Shown here piece by piece: positions 1 to 8,383 of a DNA stretch of 64,000 nucleotides. Within the stretch, counting starts at the first letter, position 1, and every line of letters starts with the position of its first letter. Origin of the DNA: CAWHNT01 sp963830775 (lineage in GTDB: Bacteria > Pseudomonadota > Alphaproteobacteria > Geminicoccales > Geminicoccaceae); assembly GCA_963830775.1 (NCBI GenBank), contig CAWHNT010000031.1, positions 50,604-114,603 on the forward strand, written 5' to 3'. The notes beneath the pieces were generated by a model. The model worked only from the letters and a program-made list of their open reading frames with translations, was not told where the DNA came from and ran no database searches. A program made the position numbers and the translations under genes.

Positions 1-306
1 TGGGCGCTCAACGAGTTCGAGGGCTTCGACAGCCAGGCCGCGGCCAAGCGCAACGTCACCCAGGCGATCGAGCGGGTGGCGGGCCGGCTGGGCAACACGC
101 CGGCCATCTGCCGCAAGAGCTACGTCCACCCCGAGGTGGTGGGCGCCTATCTCGACGGCACCCTCGTCCAGAGCCTGAAGGGCGAGGTGGAGGAGAAGCT
201 GCGAGAGGACATGGCGGGGCTCGAGCCCGAGGAGGTGGCGGTCCTGATCTTCCTCCAGCAGCGCCTGATGCGCGAGGTGGAGAACGCGGAGAAGGCTGCC
301 GCCTGA
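1..306 (+). CDS. DNA topoisomerase IB, C-terminal fragment
   Basis: The frame is open from the first base of the window, so the gene starts upstream; about 101 codons are visible. It encodes the C-terminal part of a poxvirus-like bacterial type IB topoisomerase, which relaxes supercoils through a 3'-phosphotyrosine intermediate. The sequence shows the family's C-terminal signature, with RLGNTPAICRKSYVHP followed by an acidic/basic helix. The Tyr of the SYVHP motif is the expected nucleophile (family knowledge). The tail is Glu/Ala-rich and ends at TGA 304-306. The upstream catalytic Arg and Lys residues cannot be checked. No frameshift is seen here. Confidence 0.85.
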   Translation, partial: WALNEFEGFDSQAAAKRNVTQAIERVAGRLGNTPAICRKSYVHPEVVGAYLDGTLVQSLKGEVEEKLREDMAGLEPEEVAVLIFLQQRLMREVENAEKAAA

Positions 307-463
307 GCGCATGGCGCTGGCAGGCGAGCCACGCTCGGAGCGGTGAATGCCGCCGCCCGCGGCACTGAGCGCAACTGTGGCCGTCCGAGTCTTGACAGCT
401 GCTCAACCGTGAGCGGAGACCTTCGCAGAGGGCGCGCAGAACGATCGGGCGGAGGAAGCAGTC

Positions 464-1633
464 GTGGCGGTGATCACAGGCGACGACAAGGGCAACAAGC
501 TCGAAGGCACGTCCGACCCGGACCTGATCCAGGGTAATGGCGGCAACGACGAGCTATCCGGCCTCGGCAGCGACGACCAGCTCGATCCCGGCCCCGGTCG
601 GGACGGGGTCGATGGCGGCCCCGGCAGCGACACGCTCCTCCTCCACGAGGCGACGCTGGTATCGCTGGCCGACGGCGACACGGAAAGCCTGGAGCCCTCC
701 GGCCGCGGGCGCCCCGAACGCGACGAGCTGACGAGCGTCGAGAACGTCCAGGGCTCGGACCGGGACGACATCATCATCGGCGACGGCCAGGACAACGACC
801 TGCGCGGCGGCCGCGGCGACGATCAGGTCGACGGCGAGGAAGGCAGCGACACGCTCCTCGGCGACGAGGGGCGCGACCAGCTCCTGGGCGACGAGGGCAA
901 CGACGTCGAGCGCGGCGGGCCCGGCGGGGACATCCTCCTGGGCGATGCCGGCGACGACGACATGGATGGCGAGGCCGGGCAGGACGTTCTCGATGGCGGA
1001 ATCGACAACGACCACATGCAGGGCGGCGACGGTGCCGACCTCCTGGTCGGGGCGGAGGGCGATGACTGGCTGTCGGGGGGGCGGGGCATCGACGCGCTCT
1101 TCGCCGGCCCCGGCGACGACACGCTGGAGGCCGGGAAGGGGGCCGATATCTTCCGCGGCGAGGCCGGCGACGACCATCTGATCCTGGGCCAGGGCCGCGA
1201 CCAGGCCGACTTCTTCTTCGCCGAGCAGTTCCCCGGATTCGAGAGCATCGACAGCGACACGGTCGAGGGCTTCGTCCGCGCCCGGCACCAGCTCGACATC
1301 AACCTCGAAGGGTTCCTCACCGAGGGCCGGGTGGCCGCGATCGATGTCCGCGACTTCCTCGACAGCAACGACGACGGCCGGATCGACGGCACCGACAGCG
1401 AGGTCCACCAGATCGGCGGCGACCTCGTCCTCGATCTCGACGCGGTGATGACCCGCGCTCTGGGCCAGGGCGATTTCGGCACCCAGGAGGTCACGCTCCA
1501 GGGGGTCGCCAACTTCTCCGCCGAGCGCATCGCGGCTGCCGACAACCCGCCCTTCTTCGACCCCTTGGTCACCGAGGACGGGGTGGTCGAGCCGCTCTTC
1601 GGCTTCGCTGCCGACGACGACCAGATCGCCTGA
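464..1633 (+). CDS. RTX-type calcium-binding repeat protein, probably secreted
   Basis: A 389-aa very acidic protein. Nonapeptide repeats of the GGxGxDxLxG type run from about residue 20 to 240, with units such as GGRGDDQVDG, GDAGDDDMDG and GGDGADLLVG. These repeats form Ca2+-binding parallel beta rolls in type I-secreted proteins. There is no N-terminal signal peptide, which fits ABC (type I) export by a C-terminal signal. No enzymatic domain is visible; the last 150 residues are unassigned. GTG was chosen as start because GGAGGA (451-456) lies 7 nt upstream. A perfect hairpin follows the stop. No type I exporter is nearby. Family membership is secure from the repeats, but the role (adhesin, S-layer-like or matrix protein) is unknown. 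Confidence 0.8.
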   Translation: MAVITGDDKGNKLEGTSDPDLIQGNGGNDELSGLGSDDQLDPGPGRDGVDGGPGSDTLLLHEATLVSLADGDTESLEPSGRGRPERDELTSVENVQGSDRDDIIIGDGQDNDLRGGRGDDQVDGEEGSDTLLGDEGRDQLLGDEGNDVERGGPGGDILLGDAGDDDMDGEAGQDVLDGGIDNDHMQGGDGADLLVGAEGDDWLSGGRGIDALFAGPGDDTLEAGKGADIFRGEAGDDHLILGQGRDQADFFFAEQFPGFESIDSDTVEGFVRARHQLDINLEGFLTEGRVAAIDVRDFLDSNDDGRIDGTDSEVHQIGGDLVLDLDAVMTRALGQGDFGTQEVTLQGVANFSAERIAAADNPPFFDPLVTEDGVVEPLFGFAADDDQIA

Positions 1634-1656
1634 CATCGCCCACCGCGAAGATGGAT

Positions 1657-1679
1657 CCCGACCGTCGTGGACGGTCGGG
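1657..1679. terminator. Terminator-like hairpin between convergent genes
   Basis: Perfect 10-bp inverted repeat (arm CCCGACCGTC) around a 3-nt loop. It lies between the ends of the RTX gene (+) and the SDR gene (-), so it could serve both. No T-tract follows on either strand, so intrinsic termination is not assured. Confidence 0.5.
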
Positions 1680-1708
1680 CAGGGACCGGCGGAAGCCGGC
1701 CCAGGGCG

Positions 1709-2474
1709 TCAGAGCGAGGTGCTGAGCCCGCCGTCGACCGCCAGGACGTGACCGTTGACGTAGGCCGCGGCATCGGAGGCCAGGAACACCACGGCGCCGC
1801 CCAGCTCCTCGGGCTTGGCCCAGCGGCCGGCGGGCGTGCGCTTCTCCACCCAGGCCGTGAACTCGGCGTTCTGGAGGAGGGCCGTGTTGAGCTCGGTGGC
1901 GAAGTAGCCTGGGGCCAGGGCGTTGACGGTGATCCCCTCGCGCCCGAGCTCGGCCGCCAGCGAGCGGGTGAGGCCGTGCAGGCCCGCCTTGGCCGCGATG
2001 TAGGCGTGGATGGTGGGCCGGCCGAGGAAGCCGCCGACCGAGCCCGTGCTGATGATCCGGCCGTGTTTTTGCGGCAGCATCAGCCGCACGGCCTCGCGGG
2101 CCAGCCGGAAGCAGGCCGTGAGGTTGATCGCGACCACCCGCTCGAAGTCCGCATCCGTCCACTCGGTCACCGGCACCCGGTGCTGGACGCCGGCATTGTT
2201 GACCAGGATGTCGAGCCGGCCATGCTCCTCCCCGATCGCCCGCACCGCGGCCACGGTGGCGTCCGCGTCGGCGACGTCGAAGGCGCTCACCAGCGCCTTG
2301 CCGCCCGCCGCCCGCAGCTTGTCGGCGGCACTTTCGAGCGTGGCCTCCGTCGCGGCCGTTGAGGATGACCGTGGCCCCGAACGCCGCCAGCGCCTCGGCC
2401 ATGGCGAAGCCGAGCCCGCGCGAGGCGCCGGTCACCAGCGCCACCCGCCCGTCCAGCCGGAACATGTCCTTCAT
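1709..2474 (-). CDS. SDR oxidoreductase, gluconate 5-dehydrogenase/FabG-like (one frameshift)
   Basis: Classical short-chain dehydrogenase of about 254 aa using NAD(P)H. It has TGASRGLG near residue 16 for dinucleotide binding, NNAG near 90, the catalytic Ser and YIAAK (YxxxK) near 145-160, and a DGGLSTSL C-terminus. The opening MFRLDGRVALVTG and the WAKPEELGGAVVFLASDAA stretch resemble gluconate 5-dehydrogenases, so a sugar-acid keto reductase is the best guess; 3-oxoacyl-ACP reductase is the alternative. ATG 2474 is preceded by a GGGAGG Shine-Dalgarno. One extra base near 2355-2362 breaks the frame between the Rossmann start and the rest, while residues on both sides are conserved. A 19-bp motif shared with the 5467 gene lies 33 nt upstream of the start. 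Confidence 0.8.
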
Positions 2475-2506
2475 CTCTGCCTCCCCCCGTGCTCGTCGCG
2501 TCGGTG

Positions 2507-2525
2507 TCGCTATATCGAGGGCAGG
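2507..2525. repeat. 19-bp intergenic motif, copy 1
   Basis: TCGCTATATCGAGGGCAGG occurs here and exactly again at 5427-5445, each 20-35 bp upstream of a start codon (SDR on minus, alpha/beta hydrolase on plus). The motif has opposite orientation relative to the two genes. That fits a shared operator better than a shared core promoter. Confidence 0.45.
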
Positions 2526-2736
2526 ATGGCGAGGCGAGGGGCGGATGGTCGTGGTTCCACGGTCCCAATCTGTCGCCGAGCAGCAACAATGTCCTCCGCC
2601 GGCAATCCGCTTGCATGCGGCGGAATTGACAGCGCCAATCATTCCTGAACAGATTGCTGGTGCTCTGAAGAAAAGCCCATAAACTGGGTAAAAACCAGCG
2701 CTCGGCCCGAGTTCATTGTGCAGGGAGGGCCAGAAC

Positions 2737-4288
2737 TTGCTTAGACATTATGCGGCTGCACTCCTGGCGGCCAGCATGGTTTTGCTCGCGGCCTGTAGCC
2801 GCCCGCCGGGCTATCTCGATCAGGACGAAGCCCTGCTCGGCGTCGACCACGGCTTCCTGGGCAACAACCTTCGCCTCTACCACGCAGCCCTTTGGCAGCC
2901 GCAGGGCCTGGGCCTGCGCGGTCCCGGCTACGTGGTCGGTGTCGAGGAGCTCAGCCCGTCTGCCCAGGGCGTCGCGGGTCGTGACGGTGAGCTGAGCCAG
3001 GGCCGGCGCGAGACCCACGCCATCACCCATGTCATGCGCTATGCACCGGGCTCCGCCGCGGCCGATGGCTCCGCGCAGGCCGAGGCGCGTTGTGCGCTTT
3101 ACACACGCCTGAACGGTCATCCGCTGGAAGACGGCGGCGATCCGGGCCGCCGCTTCTTCGAGCGCTGCGACGGCAAAGGCACCGTCCGCGACGACACCAC
3201 CGGCCCGATCTACACGGATGCTACGGCTACTGCGCGGCTCCGTGAGTCTCTGGTCAGCGACCTCAACATGGCGCGCTACTCCCACATCCTCGTTGTGGTC
3301 ATGGGCTGGAACACCGATCAGGAAGGTGCGCTCAAGAACTTCAACAGTCTCGTGGGCCACCTCGCCGTGGAGGCTGCCGCGCGCGCCGAAGCAGGCGACA
3401 AGGCCGCCGCCGCGTTCCGGCCACTGCTGGTCGGGGTGACCTGGCCCTCGCAATGGGCGATCACCGAATGGTCGCTGGTGCCGGATCCGGTCATTCGCGG
3501 CCTCAGCTTCCCTTTCAAGCGCTTCGATGCCGACGAGGTCGGCCGCTTCGCACTTGCGCCATGTCGTCACGGACGCTGTCCTGCCGGCACGCGATGCGGG
3601 ACGAGGCTCCCCGCCGGTGGTCCTGCTCGGCCACAGCTTCGGCGCCCGCGCCCTGATCACCGCACTTGCGGGACATCCGTTCCGGCCTGGGGAGGACGAG
3701 CGTCCGCAGAAGGCGAACGCCGCCCCATTCCGCGCCGACGATCGGCTGATCCTCCTCGAGGCTGCCGCAGAGATCCGCTACTTGTTTGACGAGCAGGAGG
3801 GCGGCGGCCCGCTGAAGCTGTCCCCGGCCCTTGCGGACGGCCACCCGCGCACGACGCTCACCTCCTCATCCCGCGATACGGCTGTCTCGGCTGCTGTCTG
3901 GGGCTGGTATGCCGGCGACGCGGACACCTTCAACGAGCTCTGCCGGAACAACGCCAGCACCTGGGGCCACAAGGGCTTCCGATCGGTCCTGCCGGTGAAC
4001 CGCTACGAGCTCGATCTGACGGAGGTTCAATGCGCCGCCCTGTGGCGGAATCCGGGTGGGTACGGCAACAATGTCTGTCCGCTGGACCAGGATGATCCGG
4101 GACGGGAGCAGCCCGATCCCGTCGTTGCTGCTCGTGCCTTCGAGCCCGGCAAGCCGTCCAAGCACCCGCTCCGCTATGTCGACGCGAGCTCCATGATCAA
4201 CTGCCCGGCGCCGACCAGTGCCGGAGGCGCGCACGGCGACATCTATCGTCGCGAGACGGCCCGCTTCATCCTGGATGAGATCCGGTGA
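2737..4288 (+). CDS. Lipoprotein with alpha/beta-hydrolase fold (one frameshift)
   Basis: About 516 aa. TTG 2737 was chosen because GGGAGG (2723-2728) lies 8 nt upstream; the protein then starts with a basic residue, a hydrophobic helix and a lipobox LLAAC, a type II signal peptide for membrane anchoring. The first half has no motif I recognise. The second half contains LLGHSFGA, a GxSxG nucleophile elbow typical of alpha/beta hydrolases, so a serine esterase or lipase-like activity is likely; the substrate is unknown. The frame shifts by +1 near 3545-3555, between a DEVGRF segment and the HLRHVVTD segment just before the elbow. It overlaps the next lipoprotein gene by GTGA, so the two are co-translated. 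The catalytic Asp and His cannot be assigned confidently. Confidence 0.65.
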
Positions 4289-5376
4289 GCGCGAGCTATG
4301 CGGCGCTGGCTGTCGCAGCATCGGCCCTTCTAGCCGCCTGTGCCGTGGCACCAGGCTCCAGACCGATGTGCGCCGGCAAGTCGCCGGAGGTGATCCCCAC
4401 GGCCGACGGGCCGGAGGACATGGCGCCGGTCCAGCTCGAGCACGGCGGCTACCGCCTCTTCGTCCGTGTCCAGAACGGCATCCAAACGGTGGCGCTCACC
4501 GCAGACGGTCATCGCCACTCCCGGGCTCCCCTCCCGCCGCCCGACATCGTGTTCGACAGCCTGGGCCTCTCGTTCCTGAAGGGGGCAGGGCAGCGCCCGG
4601 ACCAGCTCTTCGCGATCGACCAGGGCGCGCACGCGGTCCGACGCTTTGCCGTGAGGGAGGGCAGGCTCGATCAGACCGGCACCGTGATCGCCGGTCCGAC
4701 AAGTCTTCCCCGGCCCAACGATCTTCTGGCCGTCCTGCGCGAAGGAAGCCCCGAGCCGGACATCTACGTCTCCAATCCGGACCTGTTCTGGACGCGGTTG
4801 CGCGAGGGCGCCTGGCCTTCGGTGGTCCTCCTCCGTGCCGGCGAGCCGCCGAGGCCGGTCGTTCAGGACCTGGGATTTGCCAACGGCATCGTCGCCGACC
4901 CGACCGGGGATCACCTGCTGATCGCGGACTACCGGGCGAAGCGGCTCGTTGCCTACAGTCGGGACAAGACGAGCGGCGAACTCGCCGCGCTCTGCCACGT
5001 CCCATTGCCGGCCCTGCCGGACAATCTCTCGGTCGACCTCGGCGATCCCGACCGGGTGCTCGTGGCCGCCCAGGACTCGTTCTGGCGAAGCACGCTGCAC
5101 CTCCTGGTCAGCAGCAAGTTCTCCTCACCATCCCGGGTGCTGGAGGTCAGTTTCAAAAATCTCACGCTCGAGGGTACCGGCACCGAGTCCGTCTGCGGCA
5201 TCATCAAGCGGCCGAACGATCCCTGGCCGCCGCTGGTCTGGGCGGATGGCGGGGAGCATGTCGCCGCCGGGTCGACCGCCGTGCAGGTAGGCCAGCAGCT
5301 CCTGGTCAGCCAGATCGTCCGTCCGGGGATCCATAGCTTCCATTGCCCACGGCCCTCCGCACCACCCGGAGCCTGA
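4285..5376 (+). CDS. Lipoprotein, SMP-30/paraoxonase-like beta-propeller
   Basis: 363 aa, GTG start overlapping the stop of the preceding lipoprotein. The N-terminus has a hydrophobic helix and lipobox (ALLAAC), placing it on a membrane facing the periplasm. The motifs DIYVSNPDLFW, FANGIVADP and PDNLSVDLGDPDRV match the calcium-site and blade strands of paraoxonase/arylesterase and gluconolactonase-type six-bladed propellers. The likely role is hydrolysis of a lactone or ester. The pairing with a GxSxG lipoprotein hydrolase suggests the two process one envelope or environmental substrate; that is inference. A strictosidine-synthase-like non-hydrolytic propeller is the alternative. Confidence 0.65.
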   Translation: MSASYAALAVAASALLAACAVAPGSRPMCAGKSPEVIPTADGPEDMAPVQLEHGGYRLFVRVQNGIQTVALTADGHRHSRAPLPPPDIVFDSLGLSFLKGAGQRPDQLFAIDQGAHAVRRFAVREGRLDQTGTVIAGPTSLPRPNDLLAVLREGSPEPDIYVSNPDLFWTRLREGAWPSVVLLRAGEPPRPVVQDLGFANGIVADPTGDHLLIADYRAKRLVAYSRDKTSGELAALCHVPLPALPDNLSVDLGDPDRVLVAAQDSFWRSTLHLLVSSKFSSPSRVLEVSFKNLTLEGTGTESVCGIIKRPNDPWPPLVWADGGEHVAAGSTAVQVGQQLLVSQIVRPGIHSFHCPRPSAPPGA

Positions 5377-5426
5377 TCCCCGCCACGCGCTATTGAGGCC
5401 CGCGGCTGCTGCCTCTCGCCCTGTCC

Positions 5427-5445
5427 TCGCTATATCGAGGGCAGG
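5427..5445. repeat. 19-bp intergenic motif, copy 2
   Basis: Exact second copy of the 2507-2525 motif, ending 21 bp before the ATG of the alpha/beta hydrolase operon. The CTATAT within it could double as a -10 element, but no good -35 is visible 17 bp upstream. Confidence 0.45.
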
Positions 5446-5466
5446 GTAGGTGAGGCCGGAGGTGGG

Positions 5467-6267
5467 ATGACCCTGCGCACGGCACTGAGCGTCGAGGTCC
5501 TGGGCCGCGAGCTGGCGGTGGAGCGGCTGGAGCCGGATGGCGGCGGCAAGGGTCCTGTCCTCGTCTTCCTGCACGAGGGGCTGGGCTGCATCGCCCTGTG
5601 GCGGGATGTTCCGGCCCGCTGTTGCGAGCGGCTGGGCTTTCCCGCCATCGTCTACGACCGCCAGGGCCACGGGCGCTCGGACCCGCCGGGCGGTCTGCGG
5701 ACCGTGCGCTACCTGCACGAGGAGGCGGAAGAGCAGCTTCCGGCACTGCTCGACGCGTTGGGGATAGCCGAAGCCGTCCTGATTGGTCACAGCGACGGCG
5801 GGACCATCGCCCTTCTCTTCGCCGCTTCGTTCCCCAAGAGGGTCAAGGCCTTGGTGACGCTGGCGGCGCACGTCTTCGTGGAGGACATCACCATCGACGG
5901 CATCGAGGCCACCGTCCGGGCTTATGCGACGGGCGGGCTGGGCGCCCGGCTCGAGCGCCATCACGGCGAGGGGACTGACGCCCTGTTCCACGCCTGGGCC
6001 GACACTTGGCTGGCACCCTGGTTTCGGCAGTGGAACGTGGAGGACTGCCTGCCCAGCATCACCGCACCGGCGCTGATCATGCAGGGTGAGGACGACCGCT
6101 ACGGCACGCCCCGCCAGGTCGAGGCGATCGCGCGCGGGCTGGCCGGACCGCACCGCACGCTCCTCCTGCCGGGCGTGGGCCATGCCCCGCATCTGGAGGC
6201 ACCGGACACGGTGGTCGAGGCCGTGGCCTCGTTCGTGAGCGCCAGCCTCGCCGCGGGAGAGGCCTGA
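5467..6267 (+). CDS. Alpha/beta hydrolase
   Basis: 266-aa soluble alpha/beta hydrolase. It has FLHEGLG (oxyanion strand HG-like), YDRQGHGRSD, the nucleophile elbow GHSDGG near residue 110, a late acidic residue in MQGEDDRYG, and a catalytic His in GVGHAPHLE. GGAGG at 5458-5462 precedes ATG. Its stop overlaps the next start (TGATG), so it is first in an operon with a DadA-like dehydrogenase and a maleate-isomerase-family enzyme. The substrate is unknown; amide or ester cleavage feeding an amino-acid degradation route is an inference from the neighbours. Confidence 0.85.
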   Translation: MTLRTALSVEVLGRELAVERLEPDGGGKGPVLVFLHEGLGCIALWRDVPARCCERLGFPAIVYDRQGHGRSDPPGGLRTVRYLHEEAEEQLPALLDALGIAEAVLIGHSDGGTIALLFAASFPKRVKALVTLAAHVFVEDITIDGIEATVRAYATGGLGARLERHHGEGTDALFHAWADTWLAPWFRQWNVEDCLPSITAPALIMQGEDDRYGTPRQVEAIARGLAGPHRTLLLPGVGHAPHLEAPDTVVEAVASFVSASLAAGEA

Positions 6268-7511
6268 TGCGCGTCGCCGTGATCGGGGCCGGCGTCATCG
6301 GCGTCGCCACCGCCTACGAGCTCTTGCGCGACGGGCACGAGGTGACGGTCGTCGACCGCCGTCAGGAGGCCGCCAGCGAGACCTCCTACGGCAATGCCGG
6401 GATGGTGGCACCGGGCCACGCCTATGCCTGGTCGTCGCCCAAGGCCCTGCGGACCCTCCTCCGAGCGCTCCGCCGCGACGACCTGGCCTTGCGCTTCCGG
6501 ATGCAGAAGGACCCGCGTTTCTGGTTCTGGGCGCTCCGCTTCGCCCTCCAGTGCACGCGCGAGAAGGCGGCCTACAACACCCGCCGCAAGGTGGCTTTGT
6601 GCCTCTACAGCCAGCGTCGGCTGCATCAGGTGGTCGAGGAGACCGGGGTCGAGTATGGCGGCCGGGGCGGCGGCTCCCTCTACCTCTACCGCGATCCGGA
6701 AGGCGTGCGCCGCGGGGCCGACAACGCGCAGATCCTGCGCGACGAGGGGGTCGAGGTCCGCGCCGTCACGCCGGACGAGGCGGCGGCTCTCGACCCGGTC
6801 TACGAGCCCGTCCGCGACCGGTTCGCCGGTGCCCTCTACGCGCCGGGCGACGAGAGCGGCGATGCCCGGCTCTTCACCCGCAACCTCGCCGCGACCTTGC
6901 GCGAGCGGGGCGTTACCTTCCGCATGGGCGAGGAGGTGCGGAAGATCGAATCGTCGGGGCCCCATGTCCGCCGCCTCGTCACCGCCAAGGGCGAGGTCGA
7001 GGCCGACGCCTACGTGCTGGCCGCCGGCTGCGCCAGCCCGCGGCTCGGCCGCATGGCCCACCTGCACCTCCCCATCTACCCGATCAAGGGCTACTCCGTG
7101 ACCCTGCCGATCGAGGGCCGCAACAACCCGCCCACCCTCTCGGGCGTGGACGAGGACAACCTCTTCGCCTTCGCCAACTACGGCGACCGGGTGCGGCTCA
7201 CGGCGATCGCCGAGTTCGCCGGCTACGACACCTCGCACAAGCCCGCCGATTTCACGACCGTGCTCCGCGCCGCCCGCGAGCTCTTCCCCGATGCCGGCAA
7301 CTACGACCGGCCCGAATACTGGGCGGGCCTGCGCCCGATGACCCCGGACAACCTGCCCATCTTCGGCCACGGCCGCCTCGCCAACCTCTGGGTCAACAGC
7401 GGCCACGGCCACATGGGCTGGACCTGGGCCTGCGGCTCCGCCCGGATCACCGCCGACCTCATCGCCGGCCGGGAGCCCGAACAGGATGTCAGCACCATGC
7501 TGGTGGGGTAG
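6267..7511 (+). CDS. FAD-dependent D-amino-acid dehydrogenase-like oxidoreductase (DadA family)
   Basis: 414 aa. The N-terminal GAGVIG Rossmann motif for FAD is followed by ETSYGNAGMVAPGH, the SYGNAG signature of the DadA group of DAO-fold dehydrogenases. The C-terminal YWAGLRPMTPDNLPIFG and NSGHGHMGWTWACGS segments close the FAD site. The family oxidises D-amino acids to 2-oxo acids and passes electrons to the respiratory chain at the inner membrane face. It is translationally coupled to the hydrolase upstream. The actual substrate may be a D-amino or N-methyl amino acid; sequence alone does not decide. Confidence 0.85.
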   Translation: MRVAVIGAGVIGVATAYELLRDGHEVTVVDRRQEAASETSYGNAGMVAPGHAYAWSSPKALRTLLRALRRDDLALRFRMQKDPRFWFWALRFALQCTREKAAYNTRRKVALCLYSQRRLHQVVEETGVEYGGRGGGSLYLYRDPEGVRRGADNAQILRDEGVEVRAVTPDEAAALDPVYEPVRDRFAGALYAPGDESGDARLFTRNLAATLRERGVTFRMGEEVRKIESSGPHVRRLVTAKGEVEADAYVLAAGCASPRLGRMAHLHLPIYPIKGYSVTLPIEGRNNPPTLSGVDEDNLFAFANYGDRVRLTAIAEFAGYDTSHKPADFTTVLRAARELFPDAGNYDRPEYWAGLRPMTPDNLPIFGHGRLANLWVNSGHGHMGWTWACGSARITADLIAGREPEQDVSTMLVG

Positions 7512-7551
7512 ACCTGTCGTTCAGGCAGGACCGCGGGAAGGGAGGACAGTG

Positions 7552-8343
7552 ATGACGACCACGCTCGAGGATCGGCCTGCCGCCCGCACCCGGCTTCCGT
7601 TCGAGCTCGACGACGGCATTGCCGGCCGGGCGCGGATCGGGCTCGTGGTGCTGGCCACCGACCACACGATCGAGCACGAGTGGCGCCGGATCCTGGGCGG
7701 GATCGAGGGCGTGGGGCTCTACCAGAGCCGGATCTGGAACGATGCCCGGATCACGCCCGAGACCCTGGCCGCCATGGAGGCCGGGCTGGCGGACGCCGCC
7801 GGCGTGATCATGCCAGGGGTCCGGCTCGACGTGGTGGCCTATGGCTGCACCTCCGCCTCGATGGTGATCGGCGAGGACCGGGTGGCCGAACGGATCGCCT
7901 CTGTCCATCCCGAGGCCCGGGTCACCACCCCGATCACCGGGGCCTTCGCTGCCTTCCGGGCCTTCGGGGCCCGCCGCCTTGCCGTCCTCACGCCCTACCG
8001 CGACGATGTGAACGCCACCGTCCGCCGCTACATCGAGGCGCGCGGCTTCGAGGTGCCGGTGTTCGGCTCCTTCAACGAGGAGGACGACCACAAGGTGGCG
8101 CGGATCAGCCCGGCCTCGATCCGCGATGCCGCGATTGAGCTCGCAGGCGGGCCGGCCGTGGACGCCGTCTTCGTCGCCTGCACGAGCTTGCGGGTCGCCG
8201 GCATCGCCCGCGAGATCGAGGCGGCGGTGGGCAAGCCCGTCACCTCCAGCAACCACGCCATGGCTTGGCACGCGCTCCGCCTGGCGGGGATCGACACAGG
8301 CCTGCCGGAATGGGGCCGGCTCTTCGAGTTGCCGCTCCGCTGA
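7552..8343 (+). CDS. Asp/Glu racemase superfamily, maleate isomerase/EutA-like
   Basis: 263 aa from ATG 7552 (GGAGG at 7541-7545). The two catalytic cysteines of the Asp/Glu racemase fold are visible in VAYGCTSAS and FVACTSLR, spaced as in maleate cis-trans isomerase, arylmalonate decarboxylase and EutA of ectoine breakdown. TGAFAAFRAFGARRLAVLTPY is the typical domain linker. The operon with a hydrolase and a DadA-like dehydrogenase points to catabolism of an amino acid derivative. No other ectoine genes are present, so I do not assign eutA. Confidence 0.75.
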   Translation: MTTTLEDRPAARTRLPFELDDGIAGRARIGLVVLATDHTIEHEWRRILGGIEGVGLYQSRIWNDARITPETLAAMEAGLADAAGVIMPGVRLDVVAYGCTSASMVIGEDRVAERIASVHPEARVTTPITGAFAAFRAFGARRLAVLTPYRDDVNATVRRYIEARGFEVPVFGSFNEEDDHKVARISPASIRDAAIELAGGPAVDAVFVACTSLRVAGIAREIEAAVGKPVTSSNHAMAWHALRLAGIDTGLPEWGRLFELPLR

Positions 8344-8383
8344 GTGCTGTGGCAAGGCCGGCTACTGAGAAGGCTCAGCACCC

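Noticed and set aside
554..1636. 360-aa minus-strand ORF over the RTX gene
   Set aside because: Antisense of the repetitive Gly/Asp codons; the plus-strand product has real RTX repeats and a good SD.
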